DNA of 60,020 nt, taken from contig NZ_ABCQ01000025.1 in NCBI RefSeq assembly GCF_000170855.1, forward strand, positions 1 through 60,020, read 5' to 3'. Position 1 is the stretch's first letter, and each line of letters opens with the position of its first letter. Below, piece after piece: positions 44,248 through 54,055 of this stretch. The notes under the pieces are model-generated. The model saw only the letters and a program-made list of their open reading frames with translations, did not search any database and was not told the DNA's origin. The position numbers were made by a program, and so were the translations under genes. The DNA comes from Moritella sp. PE36 (GTDB taxonomy: Bacteria > Pseudomonadota > Gammaproteobacteria > Enterobacterales > Moritellaceae).

Positions 44248-46761
44248 ATGACTATGTTTAATAAAGACAAAAAGTCTAATAATGAAAATGTATCGGTCAG
44301 TCGTCGCGCTTTTTTAAAGGGCGTGATGGCGACATCTGCAGTCGCGGTTATTGGTCCTAGCTTATTAGTACCAAAAATGGCTAACGCCACGACAATGGCT
44401 GAGCGTGCTGAATGGAAATTAACGGGGTCGCACTGGGGTGCGTTCCGTGCCAAGATCCATGGCGGTAAAGTGACAGAAATTAAAGCCTTTGAATTAGATA
44501 AACACCCAACTGATATGCTCAAAGGCATTGAAGGTATTATCTATAGCCCATCACGCGTACGTTACCCCATGGTACGTTTAGATTGGTATCTAAAGCGTGA
44601 GAAGAGTGATACCTCACAGCGTGGTGATAATCGTTTCATCCGGGTTACTTGGGATCAAGCATTAGACATGTTCTATGAAGAGTTAGAGCGTGTACAAAAT
44701 ACCTATGGTCCATCAGGTCTGCATACTGGTGCTAACGGTTGGCGTGCAACGGGTCAACTACACAGCTGTGGTAGCCACATGGCACGTGCCATCGCCATGC
44801 ACGGTAGCTCAGTAAAAGACGTGGGTGATTACTCAACCGGTGCTGGTCAAACTATTCTACCTTACGTACTTGGTTCGACAGAAGTATATGCTCCCGGCAC
44901 ATCATGGCCGTTGATCTTAGATAACAGTAAAACCATTATCTTATGGGCAACGGATCCAGTGAAAAACCTACAAGTAGGTTGGAACTGTGAAACCCATGAT
45001 GCCATGCAGTACATGGATGAGCTAAAAGACAAAGTTGCACAAAACAAAATTCGAGTGATCAGTGTTGATCCCGTGAAGAACAAAACGCAAAACTTCTTAG
45101 GCAATGAACACCGTTACATCAACCCACACACCGATGTACCCTTCATGCTTGCTGTCGCCCATACGATGGTAAAAGAAGATCTGCATGATCAGAAATTCAT
45201 TGATACTTATGCACTTGGTTTCGATAAGTTCTTGCAGTACGTGCAAGGTGAGACGGAAGACAAAGTAGAGAAAACCCCGGAATGGGCAAGTGCAATTTGT
45301 GGTGTGCCAGCGGATTACATCCGTGACTTTGCTCGTTTGATCACCAATGGTCGTACCCAATTATTATTTGGTTGGTCAATTCAACGTCAGCAACACGGTG
45401 AACAACCTTATTGGATGGGCGCGGTATTAGCGACAATGATCGGTCAAATCGGTCTGCCTGGTGGCGGTATCAGTTATGGTCATCACTATAGCTCGATTGG
45501 TGTGCCTAGCTCAGGTGCCGTTGGCGCGGGTGCATTCCCACGTAACCCTGATTCAAGCAAGCCAATTCGTCACGAAAGTAAAGATTTTAGAGGTGCAAGC
45601 AGTACCTTGCCGGTCGCGCGTTTTGTTGATGCCTTGCTAAACCCGGGTAAAGTGATCGATGCCAATGGTTCGAAAATTACTTTCCCTGATATTCGCATGA
45701 TGGTATTCACGGGTTGTAACCCTTGGCACCGTCATCAAGATCGTAACAAGATGAAAGCCGCATTCCAGAAACTGGAAACGGTGATCGCGATTGATTACAA
45801 CTGGACAGCAACGTGTCGTTTCTCTGATATCGTGTTACCGGCTTGTACGCAGTACGAACGTAACGATCTCGATATCTATGGCTCATACCGCGCCAAAGGT
45901 TTGTTGGGTATGAAGAAACTCGTCGACCCACTATTCCAATCTAAAACCGACTTTGAGATCTTTACTGAATTAACGAAACGTTGGGGCAAGAGTAAAGACT
46001 ATACCCAAGGTAAGAGTGAGGTGCAGTGGTTAGAGCAGCTTTATAACGAGTCTAAAGATGCCAATGCGGGTAAATGGGATATGCCTGACTTCCACGAATT
46101 CTGGAAAGAAGGTTACTTCCACTTTGGTGACGGTGAAAACTGGACGCGTCACGCCGACTTCCGTGAAGATCCTGAAGTTAATGCGCTGGGTACGCCATCT
46201 GGTTTCATTGAAATTTACAGCCGTAAGATCGCCCGATTTGGTTATGAGCACTGTAAAGGTCACCCGATGTGGTTCGAGAAAGACGAACGTTCACATGGTG
46301 GTCCATTGTCGGATAAATTCCCGGTGTGGATGCAATCTTGTCACCCAGACAAACGCCTGCATTCACAAATGTGTGAATCAGAAGCGTTCCGTGCCACATA
46401 CACAGTGCAAGGTCGTGAGCCCGTTTACATGAACTCGGCTGATGCCAAGAAACGTGGCATTAAAGATGGTGATATCGTGCGCGTATTTAACGACCGTGGT
46501 CAGTTACTCGCGGGTGCGGTCATTGATGATAACTACCCGGTGGATGTGATCCGTATTGAAGAGGGTGCTTGGTATAGCCCTGAAGATGAAAGCATCGGTT
46601 CACTGTGTACTTACGGCGATCCAAACAATTTAACCATGGATGTGGGTACTTCTGAACTGGCACAAGCAACCTCGGCCAATACTTGTCAGGTAGAGTTTGA
46701 GAAATTCAAAGGTAAAGCACCGGCGGTTAATGCATTCGGTGGTCCAATCGAAATCGTTTAA
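44248..46761 (+). CDS. torA: Trimethylamine-N-oxide reductase TorA
   Basis: A periplasmic Mo-bis-MGD enzyme that reduces TMAO to trimethylamine as terminal respiratory reductase. The Tat signal SRRAFLKG is near residue 18-25. The Mo-ligand Ser lies in [35 protein letters not shown] and [14 protein letters not shown] are DMSO/TMAO-reductase motifs. ATG 44248 is preferred (AAAGAGA ahead); ATG 44254 is a near-equivalent alternative. Length 837 is typical. No torD chaperone follows; a strong terminator comes 35 bases after the stop. Confidence 0.95.
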   Translation: MTMFNKDKKSNNENVSVSRRAFLKGVMATSAVAVIGPSLLVPKMANATTMAERAEWKLTGSHWGAFRAKIHGGKVTEIKAFELDKHPTDMLKGIEGIIYSPSRVRYPMVRLDWYLKREKSDTSQRGDNRFIRVTWDQALDMFYEELERVQNTYGPSGLHTGANGWRATGQLHSCGSHMARAIAMHGSSVKDVGDYSTGAGQTILPYVLGSTEVYAPGTSWPLILDNSKTIILWATDPVKNLQVGWNCETHDAMQYMDELKDKVAQNKIRVISVDPVKNKTQNFLGNEHRYINPHTDVPFMLAVAHTMVKEDLHDQKFIDTYALGFDKFLQYVQGETEDKVEKTPEWASAICGVPADYIRDFARLITNGRTQLLFGWSIQRQQHGEQPYWMGAVLATMIGQIGLPGGGISYGHHYSSIGVPSSGAVGAGAFPRNPDSSKPIRHESKDFRGASSTLPVARFVDALLNPGKVIDANGSKITFPDIRMMVFTGCNPWHRHQDRNKMKAAFQKLETVIAIDYNWTATCRFSDIVLPACTQYERNDLDIYGSYRAKGLLGMKKLVDPLFQSKTDFEIFTELTKRWGKSKDYTQGKSEVQWLEQLYNESKDANAGKWDMPDFHEFWKEGYFHFGDGENWTRHADFREDPEVNALGTPSGFIEIYSRKIARFGYEHCKGHPMWFEKDERSHGGPLSDKFPVWMQSCHPDKRLHSQMCESEAFRATYTVQGREPVYMNSADAKKRGIKDGDIVRVFNDRGQLLAGAVIDDNYPVDVIRIEEGAWYSPEDESIGSLCTYGDPNNLTMDVGTSELAQATSANTCQVEFEKFKGKAPAVNAFGGPIEIV

Positions 46762-46796
46762 TACTGTGGTAAAACATTAATTAACATGGTTTGAGT

Positions 46797-46851
46797 AAGC
46801 CTAATAGTCGGCAGGTTGTGTAAGCAGCAGCGATTATTAGGCTTTTTTTTT
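46797..46851 (+). terminator. torECA terminator
   Basis: A 14-bp stem with one mismatch (AAGCCTAATAGTCG / CGATTATTAGGCTT) and a 20-base loop ends in a run of nine T. Confidence 0.87.
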
Positions 46852-46919
46852 GGCTTACGCTTTCTTGCTCTAAAGACTGGTGTATCATGCCTGTCATATT
46901 CCCTTTATTAGTGACTTCC

Positions 46920-47456
46920 ATGGCATTAACAGCAACAATTTTAAAAGCAAAAGTATCAATCGTTGATCTTGATAATCATGTTTACCTTAATGATATTCCC
47001 TTGACGCTGGCTCAGCATCCATCTGAGACGGATAACCGTCTGATGTTACGTCTACTTGCTTGGATGCTGAATGTTGATGCTGAAGCGCGTTTAAGCTTTA
47101 CTAAGGGCTTAGGTGAAGACGAAGAACCGGATATCTGGTTTAAATCTGATATTGGTGTGATTGAGCATTGGATTGATTTAGGTCAGCCATCAGAAAAACG
47201 GCTGAAAAAAGCCAGCAATCAAGCACAGAAAGCGACGATTTATACCTATGGCGATCGCAGTGCAGCAATATGGTTTAAGAAGCTAAAATACAGCGCAGAT
47301 AACTTATCCATTCAATTTATTAATGATGAAACTGCAGAGCAAATGGCACAGCTATATAGCCGTAATATGGAATTACAATTGATGATCCAAGACGGTGATA
47401 TTCAAGTGCTATCTGGCGACATGAGTATTGCTATCAAACCTGAAGTTTGGTGTTAA
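46920..47456 (+). CDS. yaeQ: YaeQ family protein
   Basis: A 178-residue protein matching E. coli YaeQ along its length: MALTATILKAKVSIVDLDNHVY, LTLAQHPSETDNRLMLRLLAWML, LSFTKGLGEDEEPDIW and WIDLGQPSEKRLKKA. YaeQ has a PD-(D/E)XK-like fold; its role is unknown. ATG 46920 is preferred because it gives the standard MALxATI start; an in-frame ATG 11 codons upstream adds unrelated residues. Confidence 0.93.
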   Translation: MALTATILKAKVSIVDLDNHVYLNDIPLTLAQHPSETDNRLMLRLLAWMLNVDAEARLSFTKGLGEDEEPDIWFKSDIGVIEHWIDLGQPSEKRLKKASNQAQKATIYTYGDRSAAIWFKKLKYSADNLSIQFINDETAEQMAQLYSRNMELQLMIQDGDIQVLSGDMSIAIKPEVWC

Positions 47457-47590
47457 TTTAGCTTGAGTCAATGAGTAGCGGCGGTATATGGATCACTATC
47501 GTTACTCATGATTACTGTTGATTGAGTTAATCAGTTTCATAACAAGTCTTATAAAACGGAATAAACAAAAAGAGACAACCAGTATAAATA

Positions 47591-47617
47591 AAAAAACCTG
47601 CTCGGGAGCAGGTTTTT
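47591..47617. terminator. Bidirectional terminator between yaeQ and the DEAD-box gene
   Basis: The stem AACCTGCTC / GAGCAGGTT, flanked by six A and five T, lies 5 bases beyond the helicase stop on the minus strand and can also stop yaeQ transcripts. Confidence 0.9.
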
Positions 47618-47621
47618 AGGA

Positions 47622-49004
47622 TTAATCTTCTTCGTGACCATCGTCGATGATTTCAGCTCTTGGCTTTCTCTTCATCGGTGCGAAACCACCATCCACGGCA
47701 CTTGCCATTGAATCGCGCATCCCTTGTTTCTTATCTTGTTTCGGTGCTGTATTCTGCTTTTGTTTCGGTGCGTTTTTATCACCTTTACGCGCCAGTTTAG
47801 CCGGACGACCTTTATTACTTACTGGTAAACGTTTCTTCGCTGGTTTTGGTTTAAAGCCTTTAAATTTAGCTTCAAAACCTTCTAACATAGTGCAAGGCAG
47901 TTTAACTTTCAAGTAGCTTTGGATCTTCCCAAATGAAGTCCAATCTTTTGGACTTACGAGTGAGATTGCAATACCTGTTGCGCCTGCACGACCAGTACGA
48001 CCAGTACGGTGGATAAAGTCTTCAGGGTTAATCGGTAAATCAAAGTTGATAACATGGCTTAATGTACGAATATCAAGACCACGCGCAGCAACGTCTGTTG
48101 CTACTAATACTCCAACACGTCCACGACGGAAATCTTCTAACGTACGCTTACGTTGATTTTGTAACATGTCACCGTGAATTGAAGTGGCATCGATATCGTT
48201 ATCCATTAATAGTTTTGCCAGACGTTCTGTATCTAACTTTGTTGCGGTGAAGATAAGCAGTTGGCGATAGTCCTCACTTTTAACCAGATGAACTAGCTGT
48301 TCTTCTTTGTGCGTCAGGTTGTCAGAGAAAAATAGACGTTGCTCAATTTTCTCGTGTTGATCGTTCGAGCGGTTAATCTCGATACGTTCTGGTGCACGTA
48401 ATACTTGGTTACAAATATTAGCGACATCAACGTGCTCGAGTGTTGCCGAGAACAACATCGTTTGACGTTTTACGTTTGGCGCGCTGTTTGAAATAGCAGA
48501 TACGTCATCACGGAAACCCATGTCTAACATACGGTCAGCTTCATCCAGCACTAAGAATTCTAAGTGCTCCAGTGAAATTGATTTTTCACGGATATGATCA
48601 AGCAGACGGCCTGGTGTCGCAATTAATACTTCTGGGTTTTTACGCAGTAATTTTTCTTGGTGCTGAAATGATTCACGACCAATAATCAATTGGATTTGAT
48701 AATCTAGGCTCATGCCTAAATGTTTCATGTTTGCATGTACTTGGATCGCAAGCTCACGCGTTGGCGCTAAGATCACTGCACGTACTGCGCGGTGTTCGAA
48801 ACGACGTTGCTTTAACATACGTTGTAATATTGGCAGACCATAAGCAATGGTTTTACCACTACCCGTTTGCGATGTAGCCATGATGTCACAGCCACCTAAA
48901 ATAAGTGGGATAGCTGCTTCCTGCACCTCTGTTGCTTGTTCAAATCCTAAATGCTCGATTGAACTGATTAAACGTGGATCGATACCGAAATCTTGAAAGC
49001 GCAA
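47622..49004 (-). CDS. DEAD-box ATP-dependent RNA helicase (RhlE/SrmB-like)
   Basis: A 460-residue RNA helicase, probably acting in ribosome assembly or mRNA turnover. The full motif set is present: Q motif (FEQATEVQ), SQTGSGKT, PTRELAIQ, TPGRLLDH, DEAD, SAT, ATDVAARGLD and HRTGRTGRAG. A basic, Lys/Pro-rich tail (about 370-445) would contact RNA. Motifs alone do not separate RhlE from SrmB and related groups. It is monocistronic. Confidence 0.92.
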   Translation of the reverse strand: MRFQDFGIDPRLISSIEHLGFEQATEVQEAAIPLILGGCDIMATSQTGSGKTIAYGLPILQRMLKQRRFEHRAVRAVILAPTRELAIQVHANMKHLGMSLDYQIQLIIGRESFQHQEKLLRKNPEVLIATPGRLLDHIREKSISLEHLEFLVLDEADRMLDMGFRDDVSAISNSAPNVKRQTMLFSATLEHVDVANICNQVLRAPERIEINRSNDQHEKIEQRLFFSDNLTHKEEQLVHLVKSEDYRQLLIFTATKLDTERLAKLLMDNDIDATSIHGDMLQNQRKRTLEDFRRGRVGVLVATDVAARGLDIRTLSHVINFDLPINPEDFIHRTGRTGRAGATGIAISLVSPKDWTSFGKIQSYLKVKLPCTMLEGFEAKFKGFKPKPAKKRLPVSNKGRPAKLARKGDKNAPKQKQNTAPKQDKKQGMRDSMASAVDGGFAPMKRKPRAEIIDDGHEED

Positions 49005-49062
49005 AGAAGCTACCTCTTAAAATAGAATAAAAATAATTGCTAGAAATTATTTAGGGGCGAGA

Positions 49063-49091
49063 ACTATATAGGAGCACAGCTCAAATTCCAA
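49063..49091 (-). promoter_or_regulatory. Putative promoter of the DEAD-box helicase gene
   Basis: On the minus strand TTGGAA (49086-49091) and TATAGT (49063-49068) are spaced by 17 bases. The leader would be about 50 bases. Confidence 0.45.
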
Positions 49092-49222
49092 GCCTATTTT
49101 CTAGTCACTAGTTCTATTGTACAGTATAAACGGAACATGCTCGCAGAAATAAATGATTATCCCTTTTAAAAGCGCATTGCAGATTTGCTATTCGTGAAAA
49201 AATAGGCGTTATTGCAGCAATT

Positions 49223-49250
49223 TTGACAATATTGGCTAAATTTATTAAAT
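49223..49250 (+). promoter_or_regulatory. Putative promoter of the hybrid kinase-like gene
   Basis: A consensus -35 TTGACA (49223-49228) and TTAAAT (49245-49250) are spaced by 16 bases, just ahead of GAAGGA and the start codon. Confidence 0.5.
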
Positions 49251-49272
49251 AGGGAATAGAAGGATATATGCT

Positions 49273-50895
49273 ATGCGGGCAAACAAGGTTGATTCAGGTA
49301 AAGTCATTTTACAATCTTCGTTATTTAACAAAATACGAACACTACTGCTCGTTATGCTAGCAGCGGTTATTGCCGGCATATTTATTACTATTGAAGTGCT
49401 GAGTCAACAAGTCGCGCCGCTACACGCCGAGTTATTGACTACGCTTAAAGTCAATATACTGCTTGTGGTATTACCGCTATTACTTGCCGCACTGGTTATC
49501 ACCAAGATCGTACTACAAAAATTAGTTTCTCATCCGTTGGCGGTTCTGCAACAAAAATGCCAAGCTGTAACGACGAATAATGACCGTCATTATGAACCAT
49601 TTAGTTCGCCTTATATTGAGTTAGATGGGGTGGTGGATTTATTAAATTCGCAGCTGCAAACCATGACTGAACCTAAGGTAAATAAATTGCTTTTAGCTAA
49701 GTCTAAACAGCAGTTTGTGGAGAGTTTAACGAATGACATTCGTACTCCCATGAATAGTATTTTGGGCACTGCAGAGTTATTGTGTGAAATGTCGCAAGGC
49801 ATGAAGTCGATGGAATATTTGAAATTAATGAAACACTCTGCCAATCACATGCAGATGGTGCTTAACGATGTTGCTGATTATTCTAAAATAGAGTCAGGTA
49901 ATTTAGAGTTAGGAAAAGTACGTTTTGACTTGCTAGCCATACTTGATCAAGTTTATACCTCGCTTCGTCCATTAATCAGTCATAACTTACGCGTACGCTT
50001 TAGCTTGAATTATAACGAAAATTTGCATCGTTTCTATATTGGTGATCCTGTTCGTCTTCAGCAAGTATTAGTAAATTTAGTTGCCAATGCGTTGAAATTT
50101 ACTGATCGAGGATTTGTTGAGCTTAAAGTTGATTGTACAAATGTTGATGGCACGAATGAGCTGGATGAAATGGCGGAACTGGTATTTACTATCAGTGATA
50201 CTGGCATTGGCATACCGGTGACTAAACTGGCGGATTTATTTGATAGCAAGCAACAGGCTTATCATCATAAATCAAATAATTTGCCAAGCGGGGGGCTAAG
50301 CTTACCTACTTGTTCACGTCTCATTAATCTGATGCAAGGGTGTTTACAAGTCGATAGCACATTAGGGGACGGCGCACAGTTTAAAATAAATTTAAGATTA
50401 CCTCGAGCTTATCAATTACGAACCCAGCATATTGTCGGCAGCAATGATCTCGCCGTCGATAAATTAGCGGGTTTAAAAGTATTACTGATAGAGGATAATA
50501 AGATTAATCAGATTGTGTCTCAGCAAATGATGATGCAACTACACATGCAGGTATTTACCGCAAATACAGGTTTAGAAGCACTCGAACTTATTCCGAAGTA
50601 TAAGTTTGATATTATTTATATGCAGATACCGGGGACGGATGGAATTGCGACCTCGAAAGTGCTGCGCTCTGGTAGCAGTGATAATAATAACACCCCTATC
50701 ATTGCACTGGCTGAAGATACTGTTAAGTTTGATTTAGTGAAGTGCAAACATGTAGATATGCAAGGCTGTATTAATAAACCGATATCCAAACAAGCCTTAA
50801 TTGACGAGACTGTACGTGTACTCGGTTTTGAAATGCCACTCTCCGATGTAGTATTACCGATCAATAAAAAAATTAAAACCGGTTCAGAAGAATAG
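49273..50895 (+). CDS. Hybrid histidine kinase-like protein lacking both phospho-acceptor residues
   Basis: A 540-residue protein with two membrane helices (about 20-42 and 60-80), a HisKA-like dimerisation region (about 145-210), a HATPase domain (about 255-377) and a C-terminal receiver domain (about 400-515). The H-box reads SLTNDIRTPMNSILG, with Asn154 where the phospho-accepting His should be. The N box (NLVANALKF) and G1 box (ISDTGIGIP) look intact; the G2 loop (SGGLSLPTC) is altered. In the receiver the acidic pair LLIEDNKINQ and Lys502 (NKP) remain, but DIIYMQIPGTDG lacks the acceptor Asp. The reading frame is intact and has a good ribosome-binding site, so it is not an obvious pseudogene. 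Confidence 0.88.
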   Translation: MRANKVDSGKVILQSSLFNKIRTLLLVMLAAVIAGIFITIEVLSQQVAPLHAELLTTLKVNILLVVLPLLLAALVITKIVLQKLVSHPLAVLQQKCQAVTTNNDRHYEPFSSPYIELDGVVDLLNSQLQTMTEPKVNKLLLAKSKQQFVESLTNDIRTPMNSILGTAELLCEMSQGMKSMEYLKLMKHSANHMQMVLNDVADYSKIESGNLELGKVRFDLLAILDQVYTSLRPLISHNLRVRFSLNYNENLHRFYIGDPVRLQQVLVNLVANALKFTDRGFVELKVDCTNVDGTNELDEMAELVFTISDTGIGIPVTKLADLFDSKQQAYHHKSNNLPSGGLSLPTCSRLINLMQGCLQVDSTLGDGAQFKINLRLPRAYQLRTQHIVGSNDLAVDKLAGLKVLLIEDNKINQIVSQQMMMQLHMQVFTANTGLEALELIPKYKFDIIYMQIPGTDGIATSKVLRSGSSDNNNTPIIALAEDTVKFDLVKCKHVDMQGCINKPISKQALIDETVRVLGFEMPLSDVVLPINKKIKTGSEE

Positions 50896-50930
50896 AGTTA
50901 TCCATGTATTTTCAGCGACTGACAGCTTAC

Positions 50931-51077
50931 TTATGCCACCATCATGCTTTTCAGGGCTAGCTGATCCGTAATATCAAGATCCAGTTCTTCACAAGCTTCT
51001 TCAAATGTTTTACCTAAATGGCAAATATACATTTCAATCGCGATAAGATGATTGTGTAATGCTTGTTGCTGTTCCAT
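50931..51077 (-). CDS. Small hypothetical protein, 48 residues
   Basis: A short minus-strand ORF beginning MEQQQALHNHLIAIEMYICHLG and ending LALKSMMVA. GGAG lies 8 bases before the ATG. It is acidic in the middle (KTFEEACEELDLDI), probably helical, with no membrane segment. I do not recognise it. The composition and ribosome-binding site support a real gene; it stands alone between two plus-strand genes. Confidence 0.55.
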   Translation of the reverse strand: MEQQQALHNHLIAIEMYICHLGKTFEEACEELDLDITDQLALKSMMVA

Positions 51078-51286
51078 GATGATAATCTCCATAAATGTTT
51101 ATGCGAAGTTTTATGAGTGAATAAATTAGACTAGTTCGCTAATTTCTGTCTACCATTTCAGTAATATTACAGGTTGTTATGTTTATAAGTGTTAACCCGC
51201 GCACATATATCGCACTTTAATACTTGTGTATCATGATGGGAATGACTCAGAATCGAGTATTTATTCGATACAATGGAAGAGTCTAA

Positions 51287-51931
51287 ATGGAACTTACAAC
51301 GACGTTAATGATCAGCACTGTAATTATTTCTGTGTGTGCATTACTGCATCTGCATGGTGCTTACCAAGACCGAAAATGGTTATTCTATGTATTCAAGCCC
51401 GTCACGACGCTTGCCATTACCGCGCTGTGTTGGTATCTAGCGCCTGAACTTAATGATTATGTCTGGCTGATCTTACTGGGTTTATTGCTCTCAACCATGG
51501 GCGATATCTTTCTTATGCTACCCAAAGACAGATTCATCCCCGGATTATTGAGTTTTTTAGTGGCCCACATTGCGTATATTATTGCTTTCTCGATGAACCT
51601 TGAGCTGAGTTATTCTTGGGCGCTTATCTTGCCCTTAACCCTCATAGGAATGGTGTATTTAACCATACTATGGCCATCGTTAGCGGCAATGAAAGCGCCT
51701 GTTTTTGTGTACATGAGTATCATCGTGATCATGGCTTGGATCAGTGGCGAACGTTACTTTAGCTTGGATAGTACCGCCAGTTTTTATGCTTTTATTGGTG
51801 CGCTAGTATTCTTGTGTTCAGATGCGACCCTGGCATTCGATAGATTTAAAAAACAGTTCCATAGTGCTTATGGCGTTATTATTGTAAGCTATTATCTTGC
51901 TCAGTATTTTATTGCGCTCTCAGTTATATGA
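51287..51931 (+). CDS. YhhN/TMEM86 family lysoplasmalogenase-like membrane protein
   Basis: A 214-residue inner-membrane protein with about eight helices. The family motifs are KPVTTLAITALCWYL, the acidic GDIFLML (Asp in a helix), FLVAHIAYIIAF and SDATLAFDRF. Related proteins cleave the vinyl-ether bond of lysoplasmalogens; whether the substrate is the same in this bacterium is unknown. It is followed 59 bases later by the MOSC fusion gene on the same strand. Confidence 0.85.
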   Translation: MELTTTLMISTVIISVCALLHLHGAYQDRKWLFYVFKPVTTLAITALCWYLAPELNDYVWLILLGLLLSTMGDIFLMLPKDRFIPGLLSFLVAHIAYIIAFSMNLELSYSWALILPLTLIGMVYLTILWPSLAAMKAPVFVYMSIIVIMAWISGERYFSLDSTASFYAFIGALVFLCSDATLAFDRFKKQFHSAYGVIIVSYYLAQYFIALSVI

Positions 51932-51990
51932 CCAGTTATATGAACAGTTATCTGAAGGTGTTAACGTCGTTACAGTAAGGGAATTAATTC

Positions 51991-53907
51991 GTGGCTAAAA
52001 TAAATTTATCAGCACTTGCTATATATCCATTAAAATCGGCAAAAGCAATTAACTTAACGCATTCTCAAGTCAGTGAAATGGGCTTAGAGCATGATCGCCG
52101 CTTTATTATTAGTGACATGCAAGGACAATTTATTACTGGTCGAACTGAACCTAAAATATCGACCATCAAGATTGAAGTTTCTGCACAAGGTATTATGCTT
52201 TCTGCGCCACACATGCCTCCGATTGCTTTTATCTTTAAAGAGCTGCAACAAGATTATACAGATGTCACTGTTTGGGGGACTGCTATTCAAGGGCAACGCT
52301 GCAGTGATGACATGAATCGATGGTTAACTAAGTTTTTGGGTGTTGACTGCCAGTTACTTTATTTTGGCGAAAAATCGTCTCGGCAAGTTGCTAATGTTGA
52401 TAAACAAGTCGGTTTTGCTGATGGTTACCCGCTGTTATTAATTTCGCAAGCCTCCCTCGATGAACTGAACCGCAGCACCTCACGACCAATAGATATGCGT
52501 CAATTTCGGACTAATTTGGTCGTAACGGGTTGTGAGCCTTTTGCTGAAGATACTTGGAAGCGGATCAAAATTGGTGATGCTGAATTTGAATTAGTCAAAG
52601 CTTGTGAGCGCTGTATCTTTACGACCTTGAGTCCTGGTCAAACCCGTTTTGCTGACGATAAAGAACCGCTTAAAACATTAAATTTATTCCGCAAAGATAA
52701 CGATGGTCGGATTGATTTCGGCCAAAATTTAATTAGTCATAATACGGCAGAGATTAAGCTTGGCGACAGTATCGAAGTTTTGGAGTATCACCAGCCTAAG
52801 TTTTATGCCGACAATCGTCCGAAACAGAAATCCGTGGTGTCAGCACCGAAAGCGATAGTGAAGCACCCTGCGGTGGAACAAGCTAAAACCTTATGGGGTA
52901 AAGGTGAAACCCGACAGCTATGTTGTGTCGCGGTTATTGATGAAACGCCAGATACTAAAACCTTTCGCTTTCGTGTCGAACCCGCCGCGCTATTAAATTA
53001 TAAACCCGGTCAATTTATTACCCTTAATTTAAAAATTGGTCAGGATCTGGTGATGCGCAACTATACCTTGTCATCTTCACCAAGCAGACCGGACCTATTA
53101 GCTATCACGGTAAAACGCGTACCTGAAGGTAAAGCATCAAATTGGTTGAATGATAATTTAACGGTTGGCAGTCGATTAGGTGCGTCATCACCACGTGGCG
53201 CTTTCCATGCGTTTACTGCCACAACGCAAAAGTTATTACTGCTGTCGGCCGGGAGTGGCATCACCCCGATGTTATCGATGGCGCGTTATTATGCGGATAC
53301 GGAATGTGATAAAGACATCGTGTTCTTCTACAGTGCTAAAACCTCCGCGGATTTGATTGCCCTTGATGAGTTACAGTTACTGACTCGTCAACATACCAAT
53401 ATGCGCTTGATACTGACTCTGACGGCTGAAAGTACCCACAGCGATTGGAGTGGTTTAAGAGGACGTATTGATCAGCAAATGTTGGCCGATGTGGTGCGTG
53501 ATATAAGTGAGCGCTCTGCGTATGTCTGTGGCCCAGAAGCCTTTATGACGACAATGGCGACTGCACTCACTGCATTGAATGTGCCTGCTGACCAGCAGTT
53601 CCAAGAAAGTTTTGGCGATCATAAACATTCTGATACCCCGGGTAAACCCGTGAATATCTTATTGGATAGTTGGGATACCAGTTTTGTTGGTGATAACAAA
53701 ACCACGTTATTAGAACAAGCCGAAAAAAATGGCGTCAACATTCCCTATAACTGCCGTGCTGGTTACTGTGGCGTTTGCCGGGTGACGTTAGAGTCGGGTG
53801 AAGTGCGCGTGCTTGCCGACCATGCATTGACGGATGATGGTAAAAAGGCGAAGAAGATATTAGCGTGTAGCTGCATTCCACAAACGGATGTGGTGATTAG
53901 CGCATAA
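51991..53907 (+). CDS. MOSC domain / flavin reductase / 2Fe-2S ferredoxin fusion protein
   Basis: A 638-residue protein combining modules usually on separate proteins. An N-terminal MOSC beta-barrel (about 1-90, starting LSALAIYPLKSAKAI) and a MOSC domain (about 110-270, with KACERCIFTTLSPGQT) resemble YcbX-type molybdenum enzymes for N-hydroxylated compounds. A ferredoxin-reductase module follows (about 310-540) with FAD motif MRNYTLSSSP and NADH motif SAGSGITPMLSM. The C-terminal plant-type 2Fe-2S domain has C588, C593, C596 and C626. E. coli YcbX has only MOSC plus ferredoxin; here an Hcr-like reductase is inserted, giving a self-sufficient NAD(P)H chain. The start is GTG 51991 with TAAGGG ahead. 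Confidence 0.9.
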   Translation: MAKINLSALAIYPLKSAKAINLTHSQVSEMGLEHDRRFIISDMQGQFITGRTEPKISTIKIEVSAQGIMLSAPHMPPIAFIFKELQQDYTDVTVWGTAIQGQRCSDDMNRWLTKFLGVDCQLLYFGEKSSRQVANVDKQVGFADGYPLLLISQASLDELNRSTSRPIDMRQFRTNLVVTGCEPFAEDTWKRIKIGDAEFELVKACERCIFTTLSPGQTRFADDKEPLKTLNLFRKDNDGRIDFGQNLISHNTAEIKLGDSIEVLEYHQPKFYADNRPKQKSVVSAPKAIVKHPAVEQAKTLWGKGETRQLCCVAVIDETPDTKTFRFRVEPAALLNYKPGQFITLNLKIGQDLVMRNYTLSSSPSRPDLLAITVKRVPEGKASNWLNDNLTVGSRLGASSPRGAFHAFTATTQKLLLLSAGSGITPMLSMARYYADTECDKDIVFFYSAKTSADLIALDELQLLTRQHTNMRLILTLTAESTHSDWSGLRGRIDQQMLADVVRDISERSAYVCGPEAFMTTMATALTALNVPADQQFQESFGDHKHSDTPGKPVNILLDSWDTSFVGDNKTTLLEQAEKNGVNIPYNCRAGYCGVCRVTLESGEVRVLADHALTDDGKKAKKILACSCIPQTDVVISA

Positions 53908-54006
53908 TGATGATGCTGTTGTATTGGGAGTGCCAAATTTTAAATTATGGTTTTAGATAATAGTTTTAATATTAGCTTTAAATATGAGTACTCTCAAATT
54001 GTAATT

Positions 54007-54036
54007 AAGTAGGTGGTACTTTAACATGTACCTACT
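54007..54036. promoter_or_regulatory. Inverted repeat ahead of glpX
   Basis: AAGTAGGT-G-GTAC and GTACCTACTT form an imperfect palindrome (one bulged base, 8-base loop) 20 bases before the glpX start. It could be an operator or leader hairpin near the ribosome-binding site (AGGAG at 54043-54047). Confidence 0.4.
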
Positions 54037-54055
54037 TATATATAGGAGTTAAGAG

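Noticed and set aside
51226..51447. ORF of 73 codons overlapping the start of the YhhN-like gene
   Set aside because: It is in a different frame from the recognisable membrane protein and lacks a ribosome-binding site.
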